Below the pieces are notes generated by a model that did not search any database, was not told the DNA's origin, and saw only the letters and a program-made list of their open reading frames with translations. From positions 1 through 30,377 of the forward strand of contig JAXMCI010000058.1 in assembly GCA_046349435.1 (NCBI GenBank): a stretch of DNA of 30,377 bases, given 5' to 3'. Numbering within the stretch: position 1 is the stretch's first letter; every line of letters starts with the position of its first letter. A program made the translations under genes and the position numbers. This stretch comes from JAXMCI01 sp046349435 (GTDB lineage Bacteria > Pseudomonadota > Alphaproteobacteria > Dongiales > Dongiaceae). Shown here one piece after another: positions 1 through 8,579 of this stretch.

Positions 1-501
1 CTTCTGCTGCTGGGCCCGCTGCAGGGCGGCGATCTCGGCCTTGCAGCCGTTGGAGATGCTGGCGGCGTTCTTCTGCATGCAGGCGCCGATCCGGCCGCCG
101 CCGGGCTGCACGCCCTTGCACAGCCGCTCGACGTCGGCCTTGCAGGGATCGACCCGGCTCTGCGCCGCGGCAAGGCTGGCCTTGCAGCTCTTCGACAGCT
201 CGGCGTCGTGCTGCTTCAGGCAGGCCTGGACGCGGCCGGCGCCGGGCTGCACGCCCTTGCAGAACTTGTCGAACTCGGCCTGGCAGGGGGCCGGCTTCTG
301 GGCCACCAGCGCGGCCTTGCACTGGCCGGACAGCACGTTCTCGTGCTCCAGCATGCAGCGGTCGAGGCGAGGTCCGGCGGGCTGGCTGGCGCAGTGGCGC
401 TTGGCATCCGCGGCGCAGGCCTGCGGCAGCGGCGCGGCGAGTGCCCTCCCGGCGCCGAGCGCGGCGAGGACGAGCAGGACGGCAAGCAGGATCGGGCGCA
501 C
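1..501 (-). CDS. Exported cysteine-rich repeat protein (Cys_rich_FGFR/GLG1-type repeats), 3' end outside the window
   Basis: The reading frame opens at a GTG at 501, with GGGGGAG ten bases upstream, and runs off the left edge without a stop, giving at least 167 residues. The first 23 or so residues form a signal peptide (MRP followed by a Leu/Val/Ala-rich core ending in ALAA), so the product is probably periplasmic. The rest contains evenly spaced cysteines in repeats of about 50 residues. Two repeats carry the same core, CKGVQPG, followed by GRV or GRI, a CL/CM pair and a later NGC or KSC. This matches the pattern of the Cys_rich_FGFR repeat of eukaryotic Golgi protein GLG1, which also occurs in small bacterial secreted proteins of unknown role. 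A plus-strand ORF over the same bases lacks any family signature and is a shadow. Function unknown; disulfide-rich structure is inferred. Confidence 0.7.
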   Translation of the reverse strand, partial: MRPILLAVLLVLAALGAGRALAAPLPQACAADAKRHCASQPAGPRLDRCMLEHENVLSGQCKAALVAQKPAPCQAEFDKFCKGVQPGAGRVQACLKQHDAELSKSCKASLAAAQSRVDPCKADVERLCKGVQPGGGRIGACMQKNAASISNGCKAEIAALQRAQQQK

Positions 502-599
502 GGCTGGACGACTCCCCCAGGGATGATCGGGCGCCCGCGGCGGACCCTGCCGGGGCGCGGGGGCCCTGATAGCACGGCCGGCCGGCCGCTGTCGCGCGG

Positions 600-1433
600 T
601 CAGGCTGCGGTAAGCACCGCCTGCAGCACTGCGACGCGGCCTTCGGCGAGGTTTCGCCCCTGGTTGAGGGCCATCTCGGGGTAGTTCCGGCCCATCAGGG
701 TGGCGAGCCCGGGGCCGGCCGCGGCCGCCGGAGAGGCGAATCGCCGGGCGAACCACGCGGCCGCCTCGGCCGTCACGTCCTGCCAGTGCAGGACGCGGAA
801 GCCGGCCTGCTCCAGCACCGCCCGGGTCGCCGCCGCGTCGAGCAGGAAGCTCTCCTCGGGGCGCCGGGCCCAGGGCGTGGGATAGAGCGGCGGTCCCGCC
901 GGGCCGGCCAGCACGTCGTGCAGCGCCAGCCGGCCGCCGGCGCGCAGGATGCGGCGGATCTCGCCATAGAGGCGGGGCCGGTCGGCGATGTTCATCGCCG
1001 CGTGCTGGGTCCAGGCGACGTCGAAGGCGGCGTCCGCGAAGGGCAGGGCGCAGGCGTCGGCGACGCGGAACTCGACCCGGCCGGCGAGGCCGAGCCGGTC
1101 GGCCAGCATCGTCGCCACGGCGACGAACTCGGGGGTCAGGTCGATGCCGGTGACCCGGCACCCCGGGACCAGCGCGAGCGAGCGGGCCGGGCCGCCGATG
1201 CCGCAGCCGACATCGAGGACGCGGTCCGCCGGCCCGATGCCGGCGAGCGCCGCGAGCTCCGCCGTGGCGGCGGCGCCGCGGGTGTGAAACTGGTCGAAGG
1301 GGGCGAGGTCCTCGGCGGTCAGGCGGTCGGGATCCTTGCCCGCCGCGGCCAGCGCGGCGAGCAGGCGTTCCGCGAGGCCGCCCTGGGCGTAGTGCCGCGT
1401 GACGGCATCGCGATCGATCTCCAGGGACGACAT
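600..1433 (-). CDS. Class I SAM-dependent methyltransferase
   Basis: A 277-residue protein with a Rossmann methyltransferase core. Motif I is VLDVGCGIGG near residues 72-81, followed by the acidic GIDLT at the end of strand 2, a VADA segment, and LRAGGRLALHD as the post-motif III strand. It should transfer a methyl group from S-adenosylmethionine to a small acceptor in the cytoplasm. The architecture (GCGIGGPAR, WTQHAAMNI) resembles the UbiE/Methyltransf_11 group and the sarcosine/dimethylglycine N-methyltransferases, but the acceptor cannot be read from the sequence. The ATG at 1433 is preceded by GGAGGT five bases upstream. It stands alone, separated from the next gene by a palindromic repeat. 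Its closeness to sarcosine oxidase is suggestive only. Confidence 0.85.
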   Translation of the reverse strand: MSSLEIDRDAVTRHYAQGGLAERLLAALAAAGKDPDRLTAEDLAPFDQFHTRGAAATAELAALAGIGPADRVLDVGCGIGGPARSLALVPGCRVTGIDLTPEFVAVATMLADRLGLAGRVEFRVADACALPFADAAFDVAWTQHAAMNIADRPRLYGEIRRILRAGGRLALHDVLAGPAGPPLYPTPWARRPEESFLLDAAATRAVLEQAGFRVLHWQDVTAEAAAWFARRFASPAAAAGPGLATLMGRNYPEMALNQGRNLAEGRVAVLQAVLTAA

Positions 1434-1470
1434 GCGACCTCCTCTCCTCCACCCACCCCGCGCTCATTCC

Positions 1471-1544
1471 TGTCATTGCCGGGCTTGACCCGGCAATCCA
1501 TGGCTGCCGCAAGCTGGATGCCCGGGTCAAGCCCGGGCATGACA
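1471..1544. repeat. Inverted pair of REP-like palindromic units
   Basis: Two 31-base units face each other at 1471-1501 and 1514-1544. Each is a palindrome. The first has TTGCCGGG and CCCGGCAA arms around CTTGA; the second has ATGCCCGGG and CCCGGGCAT arms around TCAAG. The units are near-perfect reverse complements of each other, so they could also pair into one long hairpin. Such GGCTTGACCC-type doublets are dispersed intergenic repeats in many alphaproteobacteria. Here the pair fills the gap between two minus-strand genes and may end or stabilise transcripts. Confidence 0.65.
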
Positions 1545-1611
1545 ACGGGGTGCGGATCCAGGGCCGGCGATCCAGGAGCGGCGCCGCGTCGTCTTCCCGC
1601 CGGTCACCAGC

Positions 1612-1986
1612 TCAAAATCCCGCGGCCATGCCGGACGACACCGTCGAGGGATAGCGCTTGCCCTCGCCGGTCAGCCAGATCAGCTGGTCGCCGTCGCGCG
1701 CCAGCCCATAGCAACTCTCGCCCGACATCGGCCAGACCGAGCAGTACTGGTCGCCCTTGACCCGCCACTGGCCCGCCTCCGTCCCTCGCGCCGTCCGATA
1801 GAGGGTCGTGCCGCCCGGGTCGAAGTAGCTCCAGTACTCGGTGCTGCCCCAGGTGCCATGCACGCTGTTGCCGGCCAGCGTCGCCTGGATCTCGGCGCCG
1901 CCGAGGCGCTGCTCCGTGGCGCTCGCGCCGGCGGCCGCAAGCAGCAATGCGCCGGCCAGCAGCGCCGTCGTCGCCTGCCTGCCCAT
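1612..1986 (-). CDS. Small exported protein of unknown function
   Basis: A 124-residue protein starting MGRQATTALLAGALLL, with a clear signal peptide probably cleaved after ASA near residue 23. The mature part contains the run LTGEGK near the C-terminus and a central GGTTLYRTARG...GQWRVKGDQYCSVWP stretch followed by a second Cys (SGESCYG), so one disulfide is likely. The pattern (a conserved Gly-Thr-Trp start, a sheet-forming GQWR-GDQYC core) recalls small DUF995-like periplasmic proteins, but the match is from memory and weak. It lies downstream of the sox operon on the same strand, with 88 bases between, and may be a separate unit. No function is proposed. Confidence 0.72.
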   Translation of the reverse strand: MGRQATTALLAGALLLAAAGASATEQRLGGAEIQATLAGNSVHGTWGSTEYWSYFDPGGTTLYRTARGTEAGQWRVKGDQYCSVWPMSGESCYGLARDGDQLIWLTGEGKRYPSTVSSGMAAGF

Positions 1987-2074
1987 GCCCGTCCTCCATG
2001 GTGGGTCCGCCGGGATTATCGCGTGGCCCGCTGGCGCTGCCGATCAAGATCGCTCGAGCGGTGGGGTTGGCCGC

Positions 2075-2707
2075 TCAGCCCTCGGTCACCACCGGGTCGA
2101 GATCCTGCGCCGCCGCGGTCAGCCAGCGCCAGAGATAGTCGGCGAAGCTGCCGGCGACGTAGAGCTCGTATTCCGGCCCGTCCGGCCCGTCGTCGCGGGT
2201 CTGGTGCAGGATGACGTTGGCGCGGGCCGCGCCGGTCTGGGCGCAGAGCCCGGCGCGGAAGGCGCGGGGATGCAGGTCGATGCCGGTCGCCTTGGCGAGC
2301 AGCGTGCGCGCCTCGCGGCCGGAGATGGCGATCACCGTGCGCGCCTCGCTGACGTCGGTCACCGCCGCGAGCTGACCGGCGAGCGCGTCGCGCAGCTTGC
2401 CGGCGATCTCGTCCTCGCGCCCGGGCCGCGCCACCAGCAGCCATTCGTCGGGACCGAGCCACAGCGCGGTGATCCCGTCGTCGCTGGTGGTGGTGTTGGG
2501 GAGCAGCGGCAGGTTGAGCCCGATGGCGCCGTGCACCCGCTCCACGAAGCCCGGCTCCCCGGCCCGGCCGCGGAGATCGACCTGGCAGCGATGCGGCCGC
2601 TCGGCGAGCAGCAGGCCGGCGCCGGCGCGCCGCGGCGCGTCCTCGGCGGCGCGGGCCGGCAGCCCGTGATGGGCGAGCGCGCTGCGGCGCAGATAGGGCT
2701 CAGCCAT
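2075..2707 (-). CDS. soxG: Sarcosine oxidase gamma subunit
   Basis: A 210-residue protein of the SoxG family, the small structural subunit of heterotetrameric sarcosine oxidase. The complex demethylates sarcosine to glycine, using oxygen and passing the one-carbon unit to tetrahydrofolate when available. Family features seen are an N-terminal YLRRSALAH segment, the LWLGPDEWLL strand in the middle, the TDVSEARTVI stretch and the C-terminal SFADYLWRWL helix. The ATG overlaps the end of soxA by eight bases, which implies translational coupling. It is the last gene of soxBDAG. Reading frame is intact and length is normal for the family. Confidence 0.92.
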   Translation of the reverse strand: MAEPYLRRSALAHHGLPARAAEDAPRRAGAGLLLAERPHRCQVDLRGRAGEPGFVERVHGAIGLNLPLLPNTTTSDDGITALWLGPDEWLLVARPGREDEIAGKLRDALAGQLAAVTDVSEARTVIAISGREARTLLAKATGIDLHPRAFRAGLCAQTGAARANVILHQTRDDGPDGPEYELYVAGSFADYLWRWLTAAAQDLDPVVTEG

Positions 2708-5706
2708 TGAGGCGCGCTCCCTCGGGGTCGATGAAGCGGGGCTCGGTGACCTTGGCGCTGATGGTGCGGCCGGCGAGCGGCACGTGGACGGTGTCGCCCA
2801 TCCGGGCGCGCCCGTTCTTGACCAGCGCCAGCGCGATCGAGCGCCCGAGATTGGGGCTGTAGTAGCTCGAGGTGACGTAGCCGAGCATGGTCATGGGCGG
2901 CTGCGGCCGGAGCTCGGCGACGATCTGGCCGCCCTCGGGCAGCACCTCGCTGGGGTTCTCGGTGAGCAGCCCGACGAGGTGCTTGCGGTCGGCGCGCGCC
3001 GTGTCGGCGCGGAGCAGCGAGCGCTTGCCGAGGAAGTCGGGCTTCTGCTTGCTGACGATCCAGTCCATGCCGAGGTCGCCGGGGGTGATCGTGCCGTCGG
3101 TCTCCTGGCCGACGATGATGTAGCCCTTCTCGGCGCGCAGCACGTGCATCGCCTCGGTGCCGTAGGGGGTGATGCCGTACTTCTCGCCGGCCGCCATCAG
3201 CGCCTGCCACAGCGCCAGCCCGTAGCTCGCCGGGACGTTGATCTCGAAGCTCAGCTCGCCGGTGAAGCTGATGCGGAAGACGCGCGCCGGGATGCCGGCG
3301 ACATGGCCCTCGCGCACCGCCATGAAGGGGAAGAGCTGCGGGTCGAGATCGATGTCGGCGGTCAGCTCGCCGAGCAGCCGGCGGGCCATCGGGCCGTTGA
3401 TCGCCACGGTCGCCCACTGCTCGGTGACCGAGGTGCAGAACACCTTGAGGTGCGGCCACTCGCACTGCAGCCAGTTCTCCAGCCAGCCGAGCACGCGCGC
3501 GGCGTTGCCGGTGGTGGTGCTCATCAGCCAGTGCTGCTCGCCGAGCCGCGTGGTGACGCCGTCGTCGAGCACCATGCCGTCCTCGCCCAGCATCAGGCCG
3601 TAGCGGCAGCGGCCGACCTCGAGCTTGGTGAAGGCGTTGGTGTAGACCCAGTTGAGCAGGACCGGCACGTCCGGGCCCTGCAGGTCGATCTTGCCGAGCG
3701 TCGAGGCGTCGACGATGCCGACGCCGGTGCGGGTCGCCTTGACCTCGCGGTTGACCGCCTCGTGCATCGTCTCGCCCGGCTTGGGGTAGTACCAGGCGCG
3801 CCGCCACTGGCCGACATTCTCGAACAGCGCGCCGCGGGCCTCGTGCCAGCCATGCATCGGGGTGCGGCGGATCGGGTCGAGCAGGTCGCCCTTCTCGTGC
3901 CCGGCGAAGGTGCCGATGGTGACCGGCGTGTAGGGCGGGCGGAAGGTGGTGGTGCCGACCGCCGGGATCTCCGTGCCGAGCGTCGCCGCCATGATCGCCA
4001 GCGCGTTGACGTTGCTCGTCTTGCCCTGGTCGGTGCCCATGCCCATCGTGGTGTAGCGCTTGAGGTGCTCGACCGAGCGGTAGCCCTCGCGCGCCGCCAG
4101 CAGCACGTCGGCGGCGGTGACGTCGTTCTGGTGGTCGACGAAGTGCTTGTGGCCGCGCCCCACCGGGCGGTCGGCCGGCACCACCCAGAGCGGCCTCAGC
4201 GGCGCCTCCTCGGGCTCCGGGCTGGTCTCCGGCGCCTCGCCGGCCGGGCCGTCGAAGCCGGCGCGGGCGGCCGCCTCGCGGCCCGCGGCGAAGCCCTCGG
4301 CCAGGCACTGGGCGAGCCCGAAGCTGCCGCGCGCGCCGCCGGCCGAGCGCTCGGCCTGGGCCGAGACGCCCGGCACGAAGGCGGCCAGCGCAGGTCCCAG
4401 CACCAGCTTGCCGCGCGACTGCGAGAACAGGTGCACGGTCGGGTTCCAGCCCCGGCCATGCCGATCAGGTCGCAGGCGATGCTGCGGGCGGCGCCCGCGA
4501 CCGCGTCGCCGGCGCCGATCTGCCATCACCTTGGCGCCCTCGACCCGGCCGCGGCCGATCGTCCCGACCACCGCGTGGTTGGCCAGGACCTCGACGCCGC
4601 GGGCGCGGGCCTGGGCGGGCAGGGGGCCGTCGGCAGCCGGCCGCAGGTCGACCACGGCGACGTGCTCGGCCCCGGCCTCGGCGAAGGCGAGCGCGGCGCG
4701 GTAGGCCGAGTCGTTGTTGGCCAGGAAGAGCGGCCGGCGTCGGGCAGCACGCCGTAGCGCGTCACGTAGGTGGCGGCCGCCGCGGCCAGCATGACGCCGG
4801 GGCGGTCGTTGTCGGCGAAGACCAGCAGGCGCTCGATAGCGCCAGTCGCCAGCACGACCTCCAGGCGCGGACCCGCCAGAGGCGCTGGCGCACGGCGGGC
4901 CGAGGCGGTCGGCGGCAGGTGGTCGGAGGCCAGCTCGGCGAGCTCGAGGTAATTGTGGTCGAAATAGCCGAACACGGTGGTGCGCGGCAGCAGCGGACCT
5001 CGGGCAGCGCCGCAGGCTCGGCCAGGGCGGCGGCGACCCAGGCCGGCGCCGGCTCGCCCTCGACGCTGCGGTCGGGGCGGCCAGCAGGCTGCCGCCCATC
5101 TCCGCCTGCTCGTCGGCGAGGATCACCCGCGCCCCGGTGCGCGCCGCGGCCAGCGCCGCCGCCAGCCCGGCGGGGCCGGCGCCGACCACCAGCACGTCGC
5201 AATGGGCGTGCGTCTTGTCGTAGCGGTCGGGATCGGGCTCGCGCGGCGCCTTGCCGAGGCCGGCGGCCCGCCGGATCACCGCCTCGTAGCGCATCCAGGC
5301 CGAGGGCGGCCACATGAAGGTCTTGTAGTAGAAGCCGGCCGGGAAGAGCCGCGACAGCGTGTTGTTCACCGCCCCGACATCGAGCTCGACCGACGGCCAG
5401 CAATTGACCGAGGCGGCGACCAGCCCGTCATGCAGCTCGATCTGGGTGGCGCGGACATTGGGCTCGCTGCAGGCGCCGACGCCGAGGCTGGATCAGCGCG
5501 TTGGGCTCCTCGGAGCCGGCGCTCATGATGCCGCGCGGGCGATGGTACTTGAAGCTGCGGCCGACCAGCGCGACGCCGTTGGCGAGCAGCGCCGAGGCCA
5601 GCGTGTCGCCGTGGAAGCCCTCGAGGTTGCGGCCGTTGAAGGTGAAGCGCACCGGCCGCAGCCGGTCGACGCGGCCGCCCGCGGGCAGGCGGTGGCTCTG
5701 GGTCAT
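2700..5706 (-). CDS. soxA: Sarcosine oxidase alpha subunit, with several frameshifts in its 5' third
   Basis: SoxA is the large (about 1000-residue) subunit carrying NAD+ and the folate site. The start is the ATG at 5706, whose ATGA overlaps the soxD stop. In order: an N-terminal ferredoxin-like 2Fe-2S-fold (Fer2_4) segment around FTFNGRNLEGF, the dinucleotide-binding VVGAGPAGLAAALAAARTG, a second nucleotide-binding half around NNDSAYRAAL, and from about 4170 downward an intact GcvT-like aminomethyltransferase half (YTTMGMGTDQGKTSNVNALA). Between about 5500 and 4450 the protein similarity jumps among the three frames near 5490, 5088, 4990, 4910, 4865, 4745, 4525 and 4455. The total length is right and no segment is missing, so indel errors in the sequence are more likely than decay. 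If the shifts are real, the complex would be dead. Confidence 0.88.
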
Positions 5707-6001
5707 CGCGGCGGGCTCTCGCGCTCGACCGGCGGCGGCGGATCGCCCATGCGGTAGACGGCGTAGATCCGGTGGGTGACGGTGTCGCGCGCGACGTTGA
5801 GCCAGCGGCGGCAGCCGCGGGCATGGTTCCAGCGCTCGTAATGCACGCCCTTGGGGTTCTTGCGCATGAACAGGTAGTCGCCCCACTCGGCGTCGCTCAG
5901 CCCTTGAAGGGATCGGCCGGGCGGGCGATGTGGGCCTCGCCGCCGTAGCTGAACTCCTCCTCGTCGCGCGGCCCGCAATAGGGGCAGGTGATCAGCAGCA
6001 T
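5703..6001 (-). CDS. soxD: Sarcosine oxidase delta subunit, one frameshift near 5900
   Basis: SoxD is the roughly 100-residue zinc-binding subunit. The ATG at 6001 gives MLLITCPYCGPR, placing Cys6 and Cys9 exactly where SoxD binds zinc, followed by DEEEFSYGGEAH. After PADPFKG the frame changes: the remainder, GLSDAEWGDYLFMRKNPKG and the WNHARGC segment with the second pair of zinc ligands, is one frame over. Restoring a GGGG run that reads GGG at about 5900 joins the two halves perfectly, so this is a homopolymer contraction. The stop overlaps the soxA start as ATGA, and soxB ends 17 bases upstream. Only an unrelated N-terminus would be predicted by naive ORF calling. Confidence 0.87.
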
Positions 6002-6018
6002 CGGGCCTCGTCCTGCCG

Positions 6019-7272
6019 TCAGTGCGCGACGCCGGCGGCGCCGTGCTCGTCGATCAGATAGCCGTGGGTGAAGCGCTCGAGCGCGAAGGGCTCGGCCAGC
6101 GGGTGCGGGCGCTCCTGCGCCAGCGTGTGGGCGAAGACCCAGCCGGAGCCGGGCGTCGCCTTGAAGCCGCCGGTGCCCCAGCCGCAGTTGATGTAGAGGC
6201 CCTCGACGGGGGTGCGGCCGATGATCGGGCTGGCGTCGGGGCAGGTGTCGACGATGCCGCCCCACTGCCTGAGCACGCGCAGCCGGCTGAAGATCGGGAA
6301 CAGCTCGAGCAGGGCGTTGAGCAGGTGCTCGACCACCGGCGGGCTGCCGGTCTGGGCGTAGGAGTTGTAGCTGTCGATGCCGGCGCCCATCACCAGCTCG
6401 CCCTTGTCGGACTGGCTGACATAGACATGCACCGCGCTCGACATCACCACCGTGTCGAGCACCGGCTTGATCGGCTCGGAGACCAGCGCCTGCAGCGGGT
6501 GGCTCTCGACCGGCAGGCGGAAGCCGGCGAGCCCGGCGAGCACGCCGGAATGGCCGGCGGCGACCATGCCGATGCGGCGCGCGCCGATATAGCCGCGGGT
6601 GGTCTCGACGCCCTGCACCCGGCCGTCGGCGATGCGGAAGCCGGTGACCTCGCAGTTCTGGATGATGTCGACGCCGCGGGAATCGGCGCCGCGGGCGTAG
6701 CCCCAGGCGACCGCGTCGTGCCGCGCCGTGCCGCCGCGGCGCTGCAGCGAGGCGCCGAGCACCGGGTAGCGCGCCGCCGGCGAGCAGTCGAGGATCGGGC
6801 AGAACTCGCGCAGCTGCGCCACCGTCAGGAACTCGGAGTCGATGCCGTTGAGGCGGATGGCGTTGACCCGGCGGTGCAGCTCGCGCAGCTCGTGCTGGGT
6901 GTGGGCCAGGCTGAGCAGGCCGCGCGGGCTGAACATGACGTTGAAGTTGAGGTCCTGGCTGAGGCCCTCCCACAGCTTCAGCGAATGCTCGTAGATCGCC
7001 GCGCTCTCGTCCCACAGATAGTTGGAGCGCACGATGGTGGTGTTGCGCCCGGTATTGCCGCCGCCGAGCCAGCCCTTCTCGATCACCGCCACGTTGGCGA
7101 TGCCGTGCTCCTTGGCGAGGTAGTAGGCGGTGGCCAGACCGTGGCCGCCGCCGCCGACGATGACGATGTCGTATTCGGGACGCGGCTCGGGGCTGCGCCA
7201 GGCGAGCTCCCAATCCTCGTGATAGGCGAGCGCGTTGCGGGCGAGGCTGAAGATCGAGTAGCGCGACTTCAT
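6019..7272 (-). CDS. soxB: Sarcosine oxidase beta subunit
   Basis: An intact 417-residue flavoprotein, the catalytic subunit that oxidises sarcosine. The FAD-binding motif IVGGGGHGLATAYYLA lies near residues 38-53, followed by GGGNTGRNTTIVRSNY. The GGTARHDAVAWGYARGAD segment carries the His (about residue 185) that corresponds to the residue covalently holding FMN in characterised enzymes. The C-terminal part contains the DAO-fold signature GWGTGGFKATPGSG. It is the first gene of soxBDAG and starts divergently from the GATase1-AraC regulator. No glyA or purU, which often flank this operon elsewhere, is next to it. The ribosome site (AGGA, 15 bases upstream) is weak. Confidence 0.96.
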   Translation of the reverse strand: MKSRYSIFSLARNALAYHEDWELAWRSPEPRPEYDIVIVGGGGHGLATAYYLAKEHGIANVAVIEKGWLGGGNTGRNTTIVRSNYLWDESAAIYEHSLKLWEGLSQDLNFNVMFSPRGLLSLAHTQHELRELHRRVNAIRLNGIDSEFLTVAQLREFCPILDCSPAARYPVLGASLQRRGGTARHDAVAWGYARGADSRGVDIIQNCEVTGFRIADGRVQGVETTRGYIGARRIGMVAAGHSGVLAGLAGFRLPVESHPLQALVSEPIKPVLDTVVMSSAVHVYVSQSDKGELVMGAGIDSYNSYAQTGSPPVVEHLLNALLELFPIFSRLRVLRQWGGIVDTCPDASPIIGRTPVEGLYINCGWGTGGFKATPGSGWVFAHTLAQERPHPLAEPFALERFTHGYLIDEHGAAGVAH

Positions 7273-7485
7273 CGGCGTGCGGCGGATCCTGCTGGCGGCG
7301 CGGCACTCTGGCAGCGCCCCCGGCGCCGATCAAGCTTCGCCGGGCTCGGGCGACGGGATAGCGCAGTTCCCGCCGCCGACGCCGCGACGGCGCGGCGCGC
7401 TCTGTCGAATTCGCGACGCGTCGCCCGTGCCGCACTATGGCCGGCCGATGCGACACCCCGACGCTGAAAGGATGCTGTTTATTCC

Positions 7486-7504
7486 GATAGCGACAAGCGC
7501 TATC
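7486..7504. promoter_or_regulatory. Operator-like dyad in the divergent soxB/regulator promoter region
   Basis: GATAGCG and CGCTATC form perfect 7-base arms around a 5-base centre (ACAAG). The dyad lies in a short AT-richer patch 44 bases before the regulator start. It sits in the 275-base gap (7273-7547) between soxB and the regulator, otherwise empty of coding signal. Its position fits an autoregulatory or sox-controlling site, but AraC proteins usually bind direct half-sites, so another regulator is possible. Confidence 0.4.
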
Positions 7505-7547
7505 CTGAGGCCGACCAATTCATCCGACGAGCCGAAAACCAAGACAC

Positions 7548-8546
7548 ATGTTCGGGCAACGTCCTCGCGAGCTGCCGCAGCATCTCGCCTTCCTGCTGGT
7601 CCCGCATTTCTCGCTGATCGCCTTCACCGCGGCGGTGGAGCCGCTCAGGCTGGCCAACCGGGCGAGCGGCAAGGAGCTCTATCGCTGGCACCTGTTCTCC
7701 GGCGACGGCCGGCCGGTGACCGCCAGCAACGGCATCACGCTGCATCCCGAGGGCGCGCTGGAGCAGGCCACCGGCTTCGGCACGGTGATCCTGTGCAGCG
7801 GCATCGACGGGCATCTCTACGAGGACCGGCAGGTGTTCGCCCAGCTGCGCCGGCTCGAGCGCGCCGGCGCCGACATCGGCGCGCTCTGCACCGGCAGCCA
7901 CATCCTGGCCAAGGCCGGGCTGCTCGACGGCTATCGCTGCACCATCCACTGGGAGAACCTGGCGAGCTTCAGCGAGGCCTTCCCGGAGATCGACGTCACC
8001 GCCGAGCTGTTCGAGATCGACCGCAACCGCTTCACCTGCGCCGGCGGCATCGCGGCGCTCGACCTGATGCTCAACCTGATCGCCGGCCAGCACGGCCACG
8101 AGCTGGCCGCCGCCGTCTCCGACCAGTTCATCCACGAGCGGATCCGCGACCGCCACGACCACCAGCGCATGGCGCTGCCGGCCCGGCTCGGCGTGCGCCA
8201 CCCCAAGCTGATCGCCGTCATCCAGCGCATGGAGGAGAGCCTGGAGGAGCCGCTGAGCCGGGCCGCCCTGGCCGCCGCCGCCGGCCTCTCCAGCCGGCAG
8301 CTCGAGCGGCTGTTCCGCAAGTACCTCAACCGTTCCCCGGCCCGCTACTATGTCGAGCTGCGGCTCAACCGGGCGCGCCTGCTGCTGCTGCAGACCAACC
8401 TGTCGGTGATCGACGTGGCGCTCGCCTGCGGCTTCGTCTCGCCCTCGCACTTCTCCAAGTGCTACCGCGACTTCTTCGGCAAGACGCCGCGCCGCGAGCG
8501 CAGCCTGCCGGCCCGCCCCGAGGACGCGCCGCTGAGCGCCGCCTGA
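7548..8546 (+). CDS. GlxA-family transcriptional regulator (GATase1 domain plus AraC HTH), likely sarcosine/betaine regulator
   Basis: A 332-residue GATR regulator. Residues about 10-190 form a DJ-1/PfpI-like amidotransferase fold with the nucleophile-elbow sequence GALCTGSHILAKAG (Cys114), used for ligand sensing, not catalysis. Residues about 215-315 form the AraC DNA-binding domain with two HTH units (LSRAALAAAAGLSSRQLERLF and the NLSVIDVALACGFVSPSHFSKCYRDFFG region). In Pseudomonas, GbdR and SouR have this architecture and control glycine betaine, dimethylglycine and sarcosine catabolism, SouR acting on sarcosine oxidase. Being divergent from soxB, this gene most likely activates soxBDAG in response to sarcosine or a related methylated glycine. 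That is inference from context. Its end faces transaldolase across a strong hairpin. Confidence 0.92.
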   Translation: MFGQRPRELPQHLAFLLVPHFSLIAFTAAVEPLRLANRASGKELYRWHLFSGDGRPVTASNGITLHPEGALEQATGFGTVILCSGIDGHLYEDRQVFAQLRRLERAGADIGALCTGSHILAKAGLLDGYRCTIHWENLASFSEAFPEIDVTAELFEIDRNRFTCAGGIAALDLMLNLIAGQHGHELAAAVSDQFIHERIRDRHDHQRMALPARLGVRHPKLIAVIQRMEESLEEPLSRAALAAAAGLSSRQLERLFRKYLNRSPARYYVELRLNRARLLLLQTNLSVIDVALACGFVSPSHFSKCYRDFFGKTPRRERSLPARPEDAPLSAA

Positions 8547-8549
8547 GCC

Positions 8550-8571
8550 CCTCTCCCGCGAGCGGGAGAGG
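8550..8571. terminator. Bidirectional hairpin between convergent genes
   Basis: CCTCTCCCGC and GCGGGAGAGG are perfect 10-base arms separated by GA. It sits in the 33-base gap between the regulator and transaldolase, which end toward each other. No T-run follows, so efficient rho-independent action is uncertain. CCTCTCCCGC-type palindromes are also a common dispersed element in GC-rich proteobacteria. Confidence 0.5.
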
Positions 8572-8579
8572 TCGCGTCC

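Noticed and set aside
2056..2076. GAGCGG-N9-CCGCTC as a terminator of the sox operon
   Set aside because: Only a six-base stem that overlaps the soxG stop and has no T-run.
2784..4757. A 657-residue plus-strand open frame
   Set aside because: Antisense shadow of soxA, with composition of GC-rich frame artefacts.
6022..7467. A 481-residue plus-strand open frame
   Set aside because: Antisense to soxB, which has clear family motifs.
7273..7547. Small ORF covering the sox-regulator gap
   Set aside because: Low-complexity frames without ribosome sites; the gap is best seen as regulatory DNA.
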